From an uncultured Oscillospiraceae bacterium (GTDB taxonomy: Bacteria > Bacillota > Clostridia > Oscillospirales > Oscillospiraceae), in assembly GCA_934622035.1 (NCBI GenBank), contig CAKTVG010000047.1, positions 1 to 6,841 on the forward strand: a stretch of DNA of 6,841 nucleotides, written 5' to 3'. A model generated the notes under the pieces. That model ran no database searches, was not told the origin of the DNA, and was given only the letters and a program-made list of their open reading frames with translations. The number at the start of each line of letters is the position of its first letter. Within the stretch, counting starts at the first letter, position 1. Position numbers and translations under genes: made by a program. Of the stretch, positions 6,015 to 6,841 are shown one piece after another.

Positions 6015-6841
6015 GTGAGCGACAACTGGGTCGTACAAAATCTTCAAAGCGCACTGGAAACTTGGAACGAAAAGCTGGCTGAGATTTGGCAGCTTATCAC
6101 GACAACGCCGCAGGACTTCAAAGGCGGAGGGATTTGGGGCGTGATCGTCAACATCAACGGCGCAGTGCAGTCTATCGGACTTGCACTCCTTGTGCTGTTT
6201 TTCGTCGCCGGTATGGTGAAAACCTGCGGTTCGTTCACAGAAGTCAAGAAACCGGAACACGCTCTGAAGCTGTTTGTTCGCTTCGCCATCGCCAAGGGTG
6301 CTATCACATATGGTATGGAGTTGATGCTTGCTCTTTTCAATATCGTTCAGGGAACGATTTCGACAATTATGAGTTCGGCAGGCTTCGGTTCACCCCAACA
6401 GACAGTTCTACCGGCTGAAATGATAACGACTATTGAGGACTGCGGCTTCTTTGAGTCCATCCCGTTGTGGGCTGTCACACTCATCGGCGGGCTGTTTATT
6501 ACTGTGATGTCCTTTATCCTGATAATGACCGTGTACGGGCGTTTTTTCAAACTTTATATGTATACGGCGCTTGCACCCATTCCGCTTTCCACCTTTGCCG
6601 GTGAGCCGAGTCAGAATGTGGGCAAGTCCTTTATCAAAAGCTACTGCGCCGTCTGCTTGGAAGGTGCAGTGATCGTGCTGTCCTGCATCATCTTCTCGCT
6701 TTTTGCGTCCTCACCGCCCGTGGTAAACCCCGATGCGGCAGCGGTCACGCAGGTGTGGAGCTATGTAGGCGAACTGCTCTTTAATATGCTCGTTCTCGTT
6801 GGATCGGTCAAGATGAGCGACCGCATTATCCGAGAGATGAT
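6015..6841 (+). CDS. VirB6/TrbL-like polytopic conjugation channel protein, 3' end beyond window
   Basis: The frame is open from GTG 6015 to the last base, giving at least 275 residues. Hydrophobic segments around 44-66, 86-118, 150-173, 178-195, 208-231 and 250-267 indicate a polytopic inner-membrane protein. The central motif GRFFKLYMYTALAPIPLSTF (175-194), followed by an FAGEP element and then FIKSYCAVCLEG (206-217), is the hallmark stretch of the VirB6/TrbL-like proteins of Clostridia ICEs; these build the membrane base of the mating channel. The end SDRIIREM resembles the usual C-terminus of this family, so only a few residues are probably missing. It follows the pilin-like gene and its hairpin, as in Tn1549-type transfer modules. 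The N-terminal 40 residues are soluble and mostly helical. The gene is easily overlooked because its stop lies outside the window. Confidence 0.85.
   Translation, partial: MSDNWVVQNLQSALETWNEKLAEIWQLITTTPQDFKGGGIWGVIVNINGAVQSIGLALLVLFFVAGMVKTCGSFTEVKKPEHALKLFVRFAIAKGAITYGMELMLALFNIVQGTISTIMSSAGFGSPQQTVLPAEMITTIEDCGFFESIPLWAVTLIGGLFITVMSFILIMTVYGRFFKLYMYTALAPIPLSTFAGEPSQNVGKSFIKSYCAVCLEGAVIVLSCIIFSLFASSPPVVNPDAAAVTQVWSYVGELLFNMLVLVGSVKMSDRIIREM

Noticed and set aside
6086..6418. 110-codon + strand open frame inside the VirB6-like region
   Set aside because: It is out of frame with the long open frame from GTG 6015, which has an ideal RBS, membrane helices and family motifs.
1..6841. CRISPR arrays, tRNA or rRNA genes, insertion sequences, resistance or defence genes
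   Set aside because: I saw no regularly spaced repeats, no RNA gene features, no transposase or integrase motifs and no recognisable cargo genes in any frame.

Overview
The window carries one stretch of the conjugative transfer module of a Gram-positive integrative and conjugative element (ICE), with every gene on the + strand. The gene set and order (MobC, MOBP-type relaxase, PcfB/DUF3801 protein, ArdC-like protein, small ORF, VirD4 coupling protein, Maff2-type pilin-like protein, VirB6/TrbL-like membrane protein) match the Tn1549/CTn-like elements common in gut Clostridia. The base composition is fairly balanced, strong AGGAGG ribosome binding sites are used, and GTG appears as a start, all of which fit a Ruminococcaceae/Lachnospiraceae-type host. 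The host cannot be fixed more exactly from this sequence.

Layout. Positions 1-186 hold no convincing gene but are rich in inverted repeats directly upstream of mobC, and this is the best candidate for the origin of transfer (oriT). Positions 187-1907 hold the relaxosome genes mobC and relaxase, overlapping by 10 bases. Positions 1891-2688 hold a PcfB-family relaxosome/coupling accessory gene, overlapping the relaxase by 17 bases. Positions 2695-3585 encode an ArdC/LtrC-like protein whose metallopeptidase-type motif seems to lack key ligands. Positions 3600-3803 encode an unrecognised 67-residue protein that overlaps the start of the coupling protein. Positions 3790-5571 encode the VirD4-type ATPase. 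Positions 5590-5943 encode a small secreted or membrane pilin-like protein, followed by a perfect 12-bp hairpin. Positions 6015 to the end hold a VirB6/TrbL-like polytopic membrane protein that is cut by the window edge and is probably almost complete.

How they work together (from family knowledge). MobC and the relaxase bind and nick oriT. PcfB and the VirD4 ATPase bring the nicked strand and relaxase to the channel. The Maff2-type and VirB6-type proteins form part of the mating channel, whose remaining genes would be expected downstream of the window. The ArdC-like protein may act on or protect single-stranded DNA during transfer. Overlaps and very short gaps indicate a single operon with translational coupling. 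The one clear break is the hairpin after the pilin-like gene, which may set the ratio of upstream to downstream expression.

I do not see a new defence, toxin or metabolic system here. The points most worth a second look are the nested inverted repeats at the putative oriT, the degenerate peptidase motif of the ArdC-like protein, the unknown 67-residue protein, and the hairpin/RBS arrangement before the VirB6-like gene.
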